A DNA stretch of 64,000 nt from Rattus norvegicus (Eukaryota; Chordata; Mammalia; Rodentia; Muridae), in assembly GCF_036323735.1 (NCBI RefSeq), contig NC_086026.1, positions 85,703,359 through 85,767,358 of the forward strand, written 5' to 3'. The notes beneath the pieces are model-generated. The model had not been told where the DNA came from. It saw nothing but the letters and a program-made list of their open reading frames with translations, and did no database searches. Positions 35,835 to 47,880 of the stretch are shown piece by piece. The first letter of the stretch is position 1. Each line of letters opens with the position of its first letter. The translations under genes were made by a program, and so were the position numbers.

Positions 35835-35854
35835 AAAAAAAAAGAAGTGGGGAA
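35835..35854 (+). other. Provirus 3' polypurine tract
   Basis: AAAAAAAAAGAAGTGGGGAA directly precedes the 3' LTR, as needed for plus-strand priming. Confidence 0.9.
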
Positions 35855-36371
35855 TGTAGAACTAGAGTTTCATAAAGGTTGCTCATTGTCAGAGTCCGGA
35901 TGTGCAGGGCCGGAAGTGCCTGAGGGAGAGCCAGAGATAGGACTTGCCAAACCAGCTATCAGCCCCAAGGACACTGACCATCCATAGCCACCCCCTCCCC
36001 TTCCTTCACCCCCCTGAGTGAGATGAGCCACCCTACCTGCCTGCCGAGCTGCTAGATAACACATACTCCTTGCTGATGTCATTTCGCGCCGAAAGTAACC
36101 GTGCACCTTTTGAATTGACCAATCATGTGTAACCGCGTGAATGCCCCTTACCTCCCCTATAAAAACCCCCGAGTTTGGAAGCTCGGGGTCGATTCCTCTG
36201 TCTCCTGTGTGAGATACGTGTCGACCCGGGATCCCGCTAAGACCTGGGATCTCGTTAATAAAGCTACCTCTTGCTGTTCCATCAAGAATGGCTCCTCGTG
36301 ATTCCTGGGGGCACCCCACCCTGCGATCGGAGCGAGAGACGCGGCTCCCCGTTTTGGGGTACGCTCTTTCA
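35855..36371 (+). repeat. Provirus 3' LTR (517 bp)
   Basis: Same length and, by reading, the same sequence as 30330-30846, including promoter motifs, TATA box and AATAAA. Ends CTTTCA before the CTCT target duplication. Confidence 0.95.
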
Positions 36372-36375
36372 CTCT

Positions 36376-37801
36376 CTACTTTTACCATGTGCCTTTGTGA
36401 GAGCCTGCATATTGTACCACCTTCCCCTATTCCTCTAATAATTCGTAGCTAAAAAGGCAGACATGGCTCAGCATACCCAGGCCTCCTACATTGGTACACT
36501 GGCTTCAGTACCTGGCATGTGGGGTTCAAGATGGGACGACAAAAGAGTGGCTTCTAAGGAGTTTTCTGTTGAGAGCACATGAGATAGAACACTTTTGCTA
36601 TATAAAACTCTGTGACTTTTATATGGGAAACATTGAAGAATTAATCAAATGAAGAGAAGAGATGGAGAGAGGAAGACACAGGCCAGGAAAAAGGAGATGA
36701 GAAAATAAGGTTCTGGTTCCGCCAAGGACTGGTCTACCAAATTCCATGGATTTCTTAAAAACCGGTGAGATTTTATTTTATCAAACCCTAGTAAAAACAG
36801 GATACACTTGCAGAAAATAAGTGGATAATCTTTTTAGCAGTTTTTAAACAAATGTGCCATAAAAATTTTCTTTCAAGCATAACTATTTACTGTAATGACT
36901 TTAAGTAAAAGGTAAAAGCATAAATCCAGGATGTAGCCAAGGATGTCATCTCTGCAGGTGAGCTGCAAATCTTTCTGGTCCACATTAGTAGAGGGTAATG
37001 CTCACTTACTTGACGTTGGAGTGTTTCCCTTTAATGTCACTCGTTTCTGACTACTGACTTTGATGAGAGCTAACTAGAAAAAAAATTTTCTATGATTGAA
37101 CTCCTTGTAAAGAATGCTTAGCTTTTCAATGTTGCCAGAAATGAGGGAATGTCTAAATGAAAGGAGTTCTAGCGCTGGGAGAAATGCAAAGCAGAACGTT
37201 GAACAATGAAGAAACAGCAAAGGTGTTGGCCTCTATTAGAATGAGGCCAGCCATGTAGCAAGGGTACAGATTTAAGGAGGAATTCTTCCTGCCCTCCCCA
37301 GGCTAGCCTGCAGTGTTCTTTATATTTGGACTACTGTGCGATTAGTGGGACTCTCAGACAAGAAGAGGGAAATATCAAGAATCTCCAGAAGGGAACTGGG
37401 GTCAATCTCAGCCTGTTAAGAGTCAATATCCGGTATTTTCAACATCAGAGTTCTGTGGGAAGTACTACCAATAGCACTGAGTGAGAACAATATTCTGACT
37501 CCTTCTGACCCAAGATCTTTTGGAATGCAGCTTGCTGAGGTTGGAACATCCCTGGAAATACAGAGAAGAGAAAGAATGAGCATCAAAGATCTTGGGGACA
37601 ATTGACCTGGTTTTTTGGAATTGGGATACATAAAGCATCATTCTGCTGCAATACTGAGATATTTATCTTGTATTGTAGCCCAGATGAGATCAACCTGGTT
37701 TTGTTTTTAGGGTTACTTTAGCATACCACATAAATGATTTTTTTCTGTTATATTGATCAGGCCAAATAAGGCAAATTAAAAGAGTAACTATATGCTATTA
37801 A
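36376..37801. other. Intronic sequence, nothing recognised
   Basis: About 1.4 kb of unique-looking intron between the provirus and the twin-primed L1. No exon or named repeat. Confidence 0.45.
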
Positions 37802-39443
37802 GATCTAAAGGTGCCTAACTTCTTGAGTTCTTTGTATATATTGGATATTAGCCCTCTATAAGATGTAGGATTGGTAAAGATTTTTTCCCCAATATGTTGG
37901 TTGCCATTTTGTCCTATTGACAGTATCCTTTGCCTTACAGACACTTTGCAATTTTCTGAGTTCCCATTTGTTGATTCTTAATCATGGAGCATAAGCCTCC
38001 AGAGAACCAAATAATCCTATTAAAAATGAAGTACAGAGCTAAACAAAGAATTCTCAAGTGAGGAATACTGAATGGCAGAGAAGCACCTAAAGAAATGTTC
38101 AACATCCTTAGTCATCAGGGAAATGCAAATCAAAACAACCCTGAGATTCTATCTCACACCAGTCAGAATGGCCAAGATGAAAAACTCAAGTGACAGCAGA
38201 TGCTGGTGAGGATGTGGAGAAAGAGGAACACTCCTCCATTGTTGGTGGGATTGCAAGCTGGTACAACCACTGTGGAGATCAGTCTGGTGTTCCCTCAGAA
38301 AACTGCGAATAGTACTACCTGAGGATCCAGCTATACCACTCCTGGGCATATACCCAAAAGATGTTCCAATATATATATAAGAACACATGCTCCACTATGT
38401 TCATGTCTTATTTATAATATTTATTATTTATTATAAGTTATATATAATATATTTATTATAATATTTATAATAGCCAGAAGCCCGAAAGAACCCAAATGTC
38501 CTTCAACAAAGGAATGGATACAGAAAATGTGGTTCATTTACACAATGGAATACTACTCAGCTATTAAAAACAATGACTACATGAAATTCTTAGGCAAATG
38601 AATGGAACTTGAAAATATCATCCTGAGTGAGATAACCCAATCACAAAAAACACATATGGTATGCACTCACTGATAAGTGGCTATTAGCCCAAAAGCTTGG
38701 AATACCCAAGATACCATTCACAGACCACATGAAGCTCAAGAAGGAAGACCAAAATGTGGATGCTTCAGTCCTTCTTAGAAGGGGAAACAAAATACTCATG
38801 GGAGAAAATAGAGGGAAAAAAGTGGAGGAGGGATTGAAGGAAAGGCCATCCAGAGACTGCCCCACCTGGGGATCCATCCCATATGCAGCCACCAAATCCA
38901 GTCTCTATTATGATGCTAAGAGGTGCATGCTGATAGGAGCCTGATATGGATGTCTCCTGAGTAGCTTTGCCAAAGTCCTACTGATACATGCAGATGAGGA
39001 TGCTTGCAACTAACCATTGGACTGAGCACAGAGACCCCAATGGAGGAGTTAGAGAAAGGACTGAGGGAGCTGAAGGGGTTTGCAACCCCATAGGAAGAAC
39101 AACAACATCAACCAACCAGACCCCCCACCCCAGAGCTCCCAGGGATTAAACCACCAAAGAGTACACATGGACAAACCCATGGCTCCAGCCGCATATGTAG
39201 CAGAGGATGACATTGTCTGGCATCAATAGGAGGAGAAGCCCTTGGTCCCGTGAAGGCTTCTTTCCCCAGTGTAGGGGAATGCCAGGGTGTTGGGGTGGGA
39301 GTGCGTGGGAGGCTGGGAGTGGGAGCATCCTCATAGAAGTAGAGGGACTGGGTAGAGAGCATGGGAGATAGGGGAAAGGGGACAACATTTGAAATGTAAA
39401 TACATAAAATATCCAATAAAAAATTTAAAATGATCTAAAGGTG
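37802..39443 (+). mobile_element. L1 with 5' inversion (twin priming) and 12-bp target duplication
   Basis: GATCTAAAGGTG is duplicated at 37802-37813 and 39432-39443. Inside, 37814-37990 is L1 ORF2 in reverse and 37991-39431 is L1 ORF2 C-terminus plus 3' UTR in sense, ending in an A-rich tail with AATAAA. The inverted piece ends, in L1 order, where the sense piece begins (AACTCAAGAAGTTA, then CTCCAGAGAACCAAATAA), so little or nothing was lost. An AT-rich expansion lies at 38401-38475. Confidence 0.93.
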
Positions 39444-39664
39444 TGTGTCTGCTTATGTTTCCATTATTAACTAAAGAAGTATTTGTATTTTAATTCTTTA
39501 GAAGAACTGAAGTTACATAAATTATAAGAATAATTGTTAGTCATTACCTTGAAGCTTTTTAAATGTAGAGGTATTTCATAACCTTGACAGAAAACATTGA
39601 TTTTGCTGTCTTAAGTCAGAATCTTTGGCAAGGATTATTTTAAAATATCATTTCATTAACTTTA

Positions 39665-40000
39665 TTCTTTATGAATATTATTTCTTTTATTTTTTGAGAT
39701 TATAATATAATTATATTATTTTTCTCTTTTCTCCCTCCAAACTTTCTTATGTATGTCACCCCATTCTCCTTCAGATTCATGGTCCTTTTTCTCCTTAGTT
39801 AATGTTACATACAGATATATATGTATATACATGAACATCCCTAACATAAGGAGAATCTGCTCAGTTGTATAATGTTACTTGTATACAGATAACATTATTT
39901 CTTCATCACTGGGTATCATGATTGTGTGCTATCTAGAGTTTTATATACATAGAGTCTTTATATGAAGCCACGGTATCTTTGTTTAGTATTGATCTATTGT
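39665..40000 (-). mobile_element. Lx-type L1 3' UTR fragment, minus strand
   Basis: Reverse complement of an old L1 3' UTR: TTATAATATAATTATATTAT, CTTCAGATTCATGGTCC and TGTATAATGTTACTTGTATA. Diverged. Confidence 0.65.
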
Positions 40001-40129
40001 ATTTTCAGATGTTAAGGAAGGGCTATAATAGTTAGCCCACACTTTAGTAGTAGACTAGTTTAATTTTTGAATGTTATTGAATTTGTTTGACAATTTTGTG
40101 AGTTTATTACAAAATTAGGTCTTTCTGAG

Positions 40130-40490
40130 TATGTCAGTTGGTTTTTGTCAACTTGAAAAAACTAGAGTTGTTTGGGAAGAACTTCCATTGGGGGAAAATG
40201 CCTCCATCAAATTGCTTTTAGCTATTTTTTTTATTGATGATTGATGTGGGAGAGGTGCCACTCCTAAGCAGGTATCCTGGTTTCTATAATAAATCTGAGC
40301 AAGACATGAGGAGCAAATGGATACATTCCTCTCTGTCTGTACTTCGGTTCCTTCTCTCAGGTTCCTGCCTTGAGTATGTGCCTTGGCATGCTCAGTGGAC
40401 GGTGACCGAGATTATGTCAGTCAAACAAACCACTTCCTCTCGTCTGTCATGGTGTTTATCACGGCACTAGAGAAGTAACTAATACACTGA
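40130..40490 (+). repeat. URR1-like (non-autonomous hAT) repeat copy 3
   Basis: TGTCAACTTGAAAAAACTAG, AAAATGCCTCCATCAAATTG, GATGATTGATGTGGGAG and the end GGTGTTTATCACGGCACTAG give the same element as at 29609. Same orientation. Diverged. Confidence 0.65.
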
Positions 40491-41385
40491 ACAAGCTGAT
40501 CTCAGTATTTGTAGAAACTTCTTTCAAAGTTGAAGACCTCATTCATTATGGAAGTAATTCCTTCTATGGGCTTGGATTTTCTCTTTGTATTTTAGCAATG
40601 GAGGTGTCTTTATTTTGAGAACTAATATTTCAGTCACAAGAGTGGCTTCTGTACCCCACGCCAGTCAGTGTATTCTGCTTGACAGGGGATTTGTTAATGT
40701 CAGTCATTCACACACTATGTTAACTCACAAGTTTATTTCCATTTTATTCCTAACAAATTGGGCTTTGGTGGTTGTTTCATTTTAAATAATCTCCATCAGT
40801 GGTCCCATAGTACTTTGCACTGTTCAACTATTACTTCTGCTCACACATTGCCTCACTCTTTAATCACCGCCACTGTTGCTCCTTTGCTAGTGAGACTGGA
40901 CTAAAATAATGCTATTGATGATGCAAGGACTGGTAAACCATCAATATCTCACTTCTTAGAGGGTAAAACTCACCGTTTGGAAAGACTTGAAGGGGGCCTC
41001 ATGATTAAGGACTGAACTTCAGTCTCAGTGGAACCATCTAGCAATAATTAAAGTCTTTCTAGTGAAGCAATTTCTATCCATCATCTATGTCTTTAATTCG
41101 TCCATTCCCAATCTGTAGGATACCCCTTTCCTTAGCTGAACTTCTCCCAAATACCCTTTAAAGCTCAATTAAAGGCACATTCTTTATCAGACGTATTCTC
41201 CCTGTCCCTTTCTGTTCTTCTGCAAGCTATCCAACCCATCCTACTAGTGTTTCTCAAAGCCTGTTTATAATAAGCTTACACATTCTGCTGTATATTGTGC
41301 TTATGTGTAATTTAGACATATCTTTTCACTTGGAACATTAATTTAGACATGTGTTAGGGATTATGCTTTGATATTTAAAATTTTT
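40491..41385. other. Intronic sequence, nothing recognised
   Basis: Unique-looking intron with no supported feature. Confidence 0.4.
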
Positions 41386-42957
41386 ATCATTTAATTATTT
41401 ACTTTTTATTAATCATTCCATTCGTTTACATCTCAAATGATATCCCATTTCCAGATTACCTCCTCCACAAATTCCTATCCCATAATATCTCACTTCCTGG
41501 TTCTCCCTCCATCAGCCCCCATCCTACATCCACCCTTCCCACTTCCCTTTGCCTGTATGAGAGTGCCCCCCCCACCCATAATCTCTAGCCCTACTGCTCC
41601 AGCAACCCCCCTATACTGGAGCATCAAGCCTCCCCAGGATCAAGGACCTCCCCTCCTGTTGCTGTCAGGCAAAGCCATCCTCTGCTACATATGTATCTGG
41701 AGCCATGGCTCTCTCCAGGTACGCTCCTTGGTTGGTGGTCTACACTTTGGGAGAACTGGATAGTCAGGCTAGCCTATGTTGTTCTTCCAATGCAGTTGCA
41801 ATCCCGCTCCACTCCTCAGTCCTTCTGCCAGCTCCCCCACCAGGGTCCCTGACTTCAATCGGATGATTAACTCCAAGCATCCATGTCTGTATTGGTCAGT
41901 TGCTGGCCTGACCTCCTGTGGACCCGCTGCACTAGGTTCCTGTCAGCAAGCGCCTCTTGACCACGGCAACCGTGTTGGGTTTGAGTTTGGTGTCTGCAGA
42001 CATGATGGATCCCCAGGTGGGGCAGTCCCTGGTTGGCTCTTCCTTCAGTCTTTGTTCCTTTTTTTTTTTTTTTTTTTTTTGTCCCTGTTCTTCCTTTGGA
42101 CAAGGACATTTCTGGGTTAAAAACTTTGAGATGGGTGGGTGTCCCCATCTCTCAACCGGGGGCGGAGCCTAGCTGCTGGAGGTCTCTACAGGCTCTCTCT
42201 CCACCTTGAGAGCCTCAGATTCCCTGTTGTCTGGGACCCTCCGGTGACTATCCCCACTTCCTAATCCTCTCTGCTACATAGTTATGTTCGACTTCCTGAC
42301 CCTCTGTACCTCTCTCACATCTCCTTCAGATCCCGATTTGCCACCTTTATTCTCCCCAACCTCCTTTGTCCTTCCCAGGTCCCCCCTCCCTCCACCTCCC
42401 ACAGTTGTCCTGCTCCCCCCTCACTGAGGACTGAAGCATCCATACTCTGGTCTTCCTTCCTTTGCTTCATATGTTCTGTGGGTTGTTATTATGGGCATTG
42501 TGGGCTTTTGGGCTAATAGACACTTATTCGTGAGTGCATACCATGTGTGTTCTTTTGTGTCTGGGTTACCTCACTCAGGATGATATTTTCTAGTTCCATC
42601 CATTTGCCTAAGAATTTCATGAGGTCATTGTTTTTAATCACTTTGTTGTACTCCATTGTGTAGATGTACCACATTTTCTGTATCTATTCTTCTCTTGAGG
42701 GACATCTGGGTCCTTTCCAGCTTCTGGATATTATAAATAAGGCTGCTATGAACACAGTGGAGCATGTGTCCTTGTTTTAGGTTGGAGCATCTTTTGGGTA
42801 TATGCCCAGGAGTGGTATAACTGGGTCCTCAGGTAGAAGTATTTCGAATTTTTCTCAGAAACCACCAGACTGATTTCCAAAGTGGTTTTAACAGCTTGCA
42901 ATCCCACCAGCAATGGAGGAATGTTCCTCTTTCTCCACATCCTTGCCAGCATCTGTT

Positions 42958-43089
42958 GTCACCTGAGGTTTTTTTTTTTTTTTTTTTTTTGGTTCTTTTT
43001 TTTTCGGAGCTGGGGACCGAACCCAGGGCCTTGCACTTCCTAGGTAAGCGCTCTACCACTGAGCTAAATCCCCAGCCCCGTCACCTGAG
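42958..43089 (-). mobile_element. ID SINE, minus strand, with 10-bp target duplication
   Basis: A BC1-like ID body (GAGCTGGGGACCGAACCCAG ... GCTAAATCCCCAGCCCC) with a poly(T) left end lies at 42968-43079. GTCACCTGAG is duplicated at 42958-42967 and 43080-43089. It entered the L1 ORF2 sequence after that L1 had inserted. Near consensus, so young. Confidence 0.95.
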
Positions 43090-43779
43090 TTTTTGATCTT
43101 AGCCATTCTGACTGGTATGAGGTGGAATCTCGGGTTGTTTTAATTTGTATTTCCCTGATGACTAAGGATCTAGAACATTTCTTTAAGTGCTTCTCAGCCA
43201 TTCTAGATTCCTGGGTCAAGAATTCCTATTTAACTCTGCATTCTACTGTTTAATAGGTTTATTTGGTTCTCTGGAGTCTAATTTCTTGAGTTCTTTGTAT
43301 ATTTTGGATATTAGCCCTCTATAGAGCTTAGGGTTGGTAAATATCTTTTCCTATTCTGCTGGCTGCCTTTTTTTTCTATTGACAGTGTCCTTTGCTTTAC
43401 AGAAGCTTTTCAATTTTAAGAATTTGTATTTGTCGATTGTTGCTCTTAAAGCATAAGCCATTGGTGTTCTGTTTAGGAAATTTTCTCCTGTGCCCATGTG
43501 TTGGAGGCTCTTCCCCACTTTCTCTCCTATTAGATTAAGTGTATCTGAATTTTTGTGGAAGTCCTTGATCTACCCGGACTTGAGCTTTGTACAAGAAGAA
43601 GTGAATGGATCGATTTGCATTCTTCTACATGCAGACTACCAGTTGAACCAGCACCTTTTGTTGAAAATGCTATCTTTTTTTCCACTGGATAGTTTTAGCT
43701 TTTGTCAAATTGGTTAGGAACACTACCCAATTAGTTTTATGAAGCCACAGTTACACTGATACCTAAACCGCAAAAAAAA

Positions 43780-44970
43780 AAAAAATCAAAGAAAGAAAAC
43801 TACAGACCAATTTCCCTTATGAATATCGATGCAAAAATGCTCAATAAAATTCTTGCAAACTGAATCTAAGAACACATCAAAACAATCATCCACCATGATC
43901 ATGTAGGTTTCAACCCAGGAATGCAGGGATGGTTCAATATATGGAAATCCATCAATGTAATCCACTTTATAAATAAACTCAAAGGAAAAAAAAAACCACA
44001 TGATCATCTCATTAGATGCTGAAAAAGCCTTTGATAAAATGCAACACCCCTTCATGTTAAAAGTATAGGCGAGATCAGGAATTCAAGGTGCATACCTAAA
44101 TGCAATAAAAGCAATATACAGCAAACCAATAGCCAATATCTAATTAAATGGAGAGAAAATCAAAGCAATCCCATTAAAATCAGGAACAAGACAATGCTGC
44201 CCATTCTCTCCCGACCTATTCAGTATAGTACTTAAAGTTATAGCCAGAACAATTAAACAACAAAAGGAGGTCAAAGGGGTACAAATTAGGAGGGAGGAAG
44301 TAAAAATATCACTATTTGCAGATAACAATATATGATAATGTACTTAAGTGACCATAAAAGTTCCACCAGAGAATTACTAAGCCTGATAAACAACTTCAAG
44401 AAAGTGGCTGGATATAAAATTAACTCAAACAAATTATTAGCCTTCCTCTACTGGAAGGATAAAAGGGCTGAGAAAGAAACTAGGGAGACATCACCCTTCA
44501 CAATAGTCACAAATAATATAAAATACCTCAGTGTGACTCTAACCAAGCAAGTGAAAGATCTGTATGACAAGAACTTCAAATCCCTGAAGAAAGAAATTGA
44601 AGATCTCAGAAGCTGGAAAGATCTCCCATGCTCATGGATTGGCAGGATTAATAGAGTAAAAATGGCCATCTTACCAAAAGTAATCTACAGTTTCAGTGCA
44701 ATCCCCATCAAAATTCCAACTCAATTCTTCAAAGAGTTAGCAAGAGCAATTCTCAAAATCATTTGGAATAACAAAACAAAACAAACAAAACAAAACAAAA
44801 AAACCACAACAACAAAAAATCCTACGATAGCAAAAAAAAAAACTCTCTCAACAATAAAAGAACTTCTGTGGGTAATCACCATCCCTGACCTCAAGCAGTA
44901 TTCCAGAGCAATAGTGATAAAAATCTGTATGGTATTGGTACAGAGACAGGCAGGTAGATCAGTGGGGTAG
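43780..44970 (+). pseudogene. L1 ORF2 reverse transcriptase fragment (inverted part)
   Basis: RT palm and downstream sequence. The catalytic FADD motif reads FADN at 44315-44326, followed by a stop. A 212-codon frame stays open from 44332 to 44970, with the typical VAGYKINSNK and IKYLSVTLTKQVKDLYDKNF segments. The fragment lacks an endonuclease and a start and is inactive. Confidence 0.85.
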
Positions 44971-45012
44971 AATTGAAGACCCAGAAATGAACCCACACAC
45001 CTTTTCCACTCC

Positions 45013-45472
45013 TGATTCTTTAAAAAGAAGCTGTGCATTGAGAAGACCTCCTGGTGGCTCCTGAAAGCCTACTGAAGGAGGCCGGTGAGAGCGGAGATTG
45101 CGAAACTATGTTCCCACTCAATCCTGAGCCCCAGTGCTATGTCTTATCAAACATGGTAACCGATTGTAGCAACCCTTGTACCATTATTGAGCAGTTGAAA
45201 GCAGGCGAGTACAGCTCTAAGTAGATACAATTTTATAAATAGAAGAATGGGGCTGCTTCAGGGATTGAAGAACTCAAGGTTCACTTCTGGTTCCGCCCCG
45301 CTTTCTTCCCTTTTTGCTAAGGACTGAAGCTCTGCGCTTGCCACGGCTCACAAGCCTGTGCTTGACTGCAGTTTTTGCATGAGAGATCTCGAAACCATTT
45401 GCTTTTGCCCTGTTTCAGATCTGAGGTGGACATATGACTGCCCCAAGTGAAGAGTCATCAACTTCAGTCCAC
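45013..45472. other. Unique intronic sequence with moderate CpG
   Basis: No transposon recognised, and no splice-bounded frame that I can support. Confidence 0.4.
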
Positions 45473-45539
45473 ATCACACACGCACGCACGCACGCACGCA
45501 CGCACATACGCACGCACGCACTCGCGCACACGCACTTGC
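45473..45539. repeat. (CACG)n/(CA)n repeat
   Basis: CGCA-type tetranucleotide array, CpG-containing. It belongs to the alternating purine-pyrimidine class that can adopt Z-DNA. Confidence 0.9.
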
Positions 45540-46993
45540 AGAGCAATTTCCAAAACCCCGTTCTGATTAGAATGTATATTTAGAAAAATATGGTTCATAT
45601 CCATGGGGGGAAAGCAGGTATTGGACGTGTAAAACAAAATGAATTGTTTATTTTTCCATGCTCAAATGTGTGGCGATTTAGTGCTGTATTGCGTGTTGGA
45701 TCAACCCCAGTTGTTCCATGTGCAGCCACACTTGTACCTGGGAGTTGTCTATATCATAGTCTTACACTTACTTTCTGGGTATTATGCCATAGCGTGCAGG
45801 TCTAAGAGAGTGATGCTCAAGCTAATCTATTGCCTGCTGCCCTGACTTCTTCCAGACAGCCGCTCTGCACAGTCTCATAAGCCTGCTCTTGTTTGTCAAT
45901 ATGGGTAGCACTATTTACCCTCTATCCAAAACACAGGATTTCCAGCGCTTTTCTCCTTTAATCAATTCCCGTCTTTGTTGCTCCGTCTTTTGCCGGTGTT
46001 TATTGGCAATCGGTCGTCGTTTCAGCGTTAGGGGGCCTCCCATCAGCATCTGTTTCAGAATTGGAAGTTATTTACCTCTTACCAGAAACAGGCCAGAAAC
46101 AAGGCCTGTTCTGAATCAGCCCTTAGCTGAAATTGTTGTGATCCCTGCCGCCTCACAGAGCAGCAGCTCAATTCGCTTCTAAGTCAGTTAATCAACTGAG
46201 CGGTTGCACTTGGTGGGTGCCAGGGTGGGGATTGGGGGTTGCCGGGGGAAGGGCTATCACCTGATGGTAAAACTCTGTGATTTTTTTAGATCGTTAAAAA
46301 GGCACGCCATGGTCTCTGCCCCTGTAGCAGCTACATACACAGTTACATAGCTGTCTACTTCTCTTGTCCCCCACTCCACTCCCCAGCTTTGTACAAAGTT
46401 AATGGAGTACAGTGAGTATTTTCACCGGAGGGCCGAGGCTGATGCTAATGACAGAGAGCCAAACTGAGATGGTCGAATTCTTTCTGGACATTGAAGTGTG
46501 AACTCAAATGCTATATTTTTGACAAATTTTGTCACTTATTTTTCTCAGGAGATCCAGCAACTCGTTGCTTTATACTCTGAACTTTCATCTCTCTACCCCA
46601 CTTTCCCCCAAAGCACAGTTTTCTCTATTAATTCACTTGCTCATCTTCATGCCTGTTCCATGGTCACTCGTCATAAGAACTCTGTTATGATTTTTATGTT
46701 ATGGCCCCACTCTTTAAACTGGACATAACCTGTGACTTCTAGCTTAAACGCCTTCCATGGTCTTCCTTCCTGCCACTCAGAGAGGCTACCTTCACTTCTA
46801 TGACGTCACCATTCTGCATAACATGTCCTTTCCCCAGTAGCTATGTCACACAGACTTTTATTTTATTTTTAAAATGTTTTTACTTAGTCTGTGAAAATTC
46901 AGAGTAATTTTTATCATATTCATATTCTTTTCCATTCCATAACCCATCTCCTTCCCATCCCTTGTACCCAGTCCCTATCCAGCCATCTTCTGT

Positions 46994-46995
<2 letters not shown>
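45540..46995. other. Low-repeat intronic block, possible conserved non-coding element
   Basis: About 1.4 kb without recognisable transposons. 45840-46290 is CpG-richer and of balanced composition. No protein family is seen. Confidence 0.35.
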
Positions 46996-47047
<52 letters not shown>

Positions 47048-47060
47048 CCCCTCTCCCTCG
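46996..47060. repeat. (CT)n microsatellite
   Basis: Pyrimidine-only tract of CT units running into C-rich sequence. Confidence 0.95.
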
Positions 47061-47470
47061 CCCTCCCTCCCTCTCAAAACAAACAAAACAAAAGAAAGAA
47101 ACATTTAAAATATGGAGTCCAATTTGTGTTGGACAGCTACGCCTAAGCATGGGGCCTGCCTTTGAAAAGTCAGACCACTTTCTTTAAGAGAACCATCTTC
47201 CAGCCATTATCACTGTGAACGGCTTCTTGATTAAGAGGTGGGGCTTCACCTTTTCTTCGGTTCTAAATCTACTCACAGCTTTGCCCCCTTCAGCCAAAAT
47301 GATGACATTATTTATTTCAGAGTCTGTCACTGATAGAAAACCAGTGGGTACCCTGACTGTTACCTTTCTTAATTTTCTGCAATATTTATCACTGTACTAT
47401 AAATGTTTAGGGGAAAATTCCTACTCTGGTTTGTAGTATTCTCTTTTTCTTACTTGTCTTTCTTTTTGGA

Positions 47471-47471
<1 letters not shown>

Positions 47472-47514
<43 letters not shown>
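47472..47514. repeat. (CA)n microsatellite
   Basis: About 21 CA units. Confidence 0.95.
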
Positions 47515-47515
<1 letters not shown>

Positions 47516-47639
47516 TGTCTCTTCACTAAGACAAAGACCCAAATCTCTGCCACTCTTATACATGTTCCTCCCAAGAGCCCAGAAATGGAATAGTAAAGTA
47601 AATTCCGAGTTTTAGTTGGTTTAACAGTGGCCTGGAGCA

Positions 47640-47821
47640 ATAAGATAACTGGCTCAATAGTTATGTGTTAGCTCAGACTTTGGTTCCCAGCACTCACACC
47701 AGGATTCTAGGAATTGCCTGTAACTCCAGCTCCAGGGGATCTGACACTCTCTTCAGACCTCTGCTGGCAACAGCCAACAGGACTCATAATCATGTAACAC
47801 ATAGGCGCGCGCACGCGCATG

Positions 47822-47856
<35 letters not shown>

Positions 47857-47880
47857 CACACACGTGTGTGCACACACACA
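47640..47880 (+). repeat. B3-like SINE, plus strand, with expanded CA tail
   Basis: TGGCTCAATAGTTATGTGTT (diverged head), TTGGTTCCCAGCACTCACAC, TGTAACTCCAGCTCCAGGGG and ATCTGACACTCTCTTCAGAC, ending in CGCGCGCACGCGCATG and (CA)n to about 47880. Confidence 0.8.

Larger units (their letters stand above)
30326..36375 (+). mobile_element. Gammaretrovirus-like (ERV1) provirus, coding-defective, two LTRs
   Basis: The full proviral layout is 30330-36371, with CTCT duplicated at 30326-30329 and 36372-36375. Order: 517-bp LTR, two-base spacer, primer site complementary to tRNA-Pro, long structured leader, broken gag, protease, RNase H and integrase remnants, purine tract, second 517-bp LTR. I found no difference between the LTRs on reading them side by side. 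The 4-bp duplication, tRNA-Pro site and single zinc knuckle indicate a murine-leukaemia-type virus lineage. Most of the reverse transcriptase and nearly all of env are missing, and the remaining genes contain stops and frameshifts. It could only have moved by being copied by a helper virus, much like VL30 elements. Its relation to named rat families was not checked. Confidence 0.93.
41386..45012 (-). mobile_element. Large 5'-inverted L1, minus strand, with a later ID insertion
   Basis: 41386-43725 is L1 3' UTR plus ORF2 C-terminus on the minus strand. 43726-45012 is the preceding part of ORF2 (RT core onward) on the plus strand. In L1 order the two parts are near neighbours: the plus part ends at AGAACCCACACACCT-like sequence and the minus part resumes shortly after. 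That is what twin priming produces. The G-rich tract, A-rich tail and 3' UTR lie at the left end. No certain target duplication was seen. An ID element sits at 42968-43079. Confidence 0.85.

Noticed and set aside
44332..44970. 212-codon frame as a possible independent gene
   Set aside because: It is L1 ORF2 reverse transcriptase sequence in an inverted, truncated copy with FADN in place of FADD and a stop just upstream.
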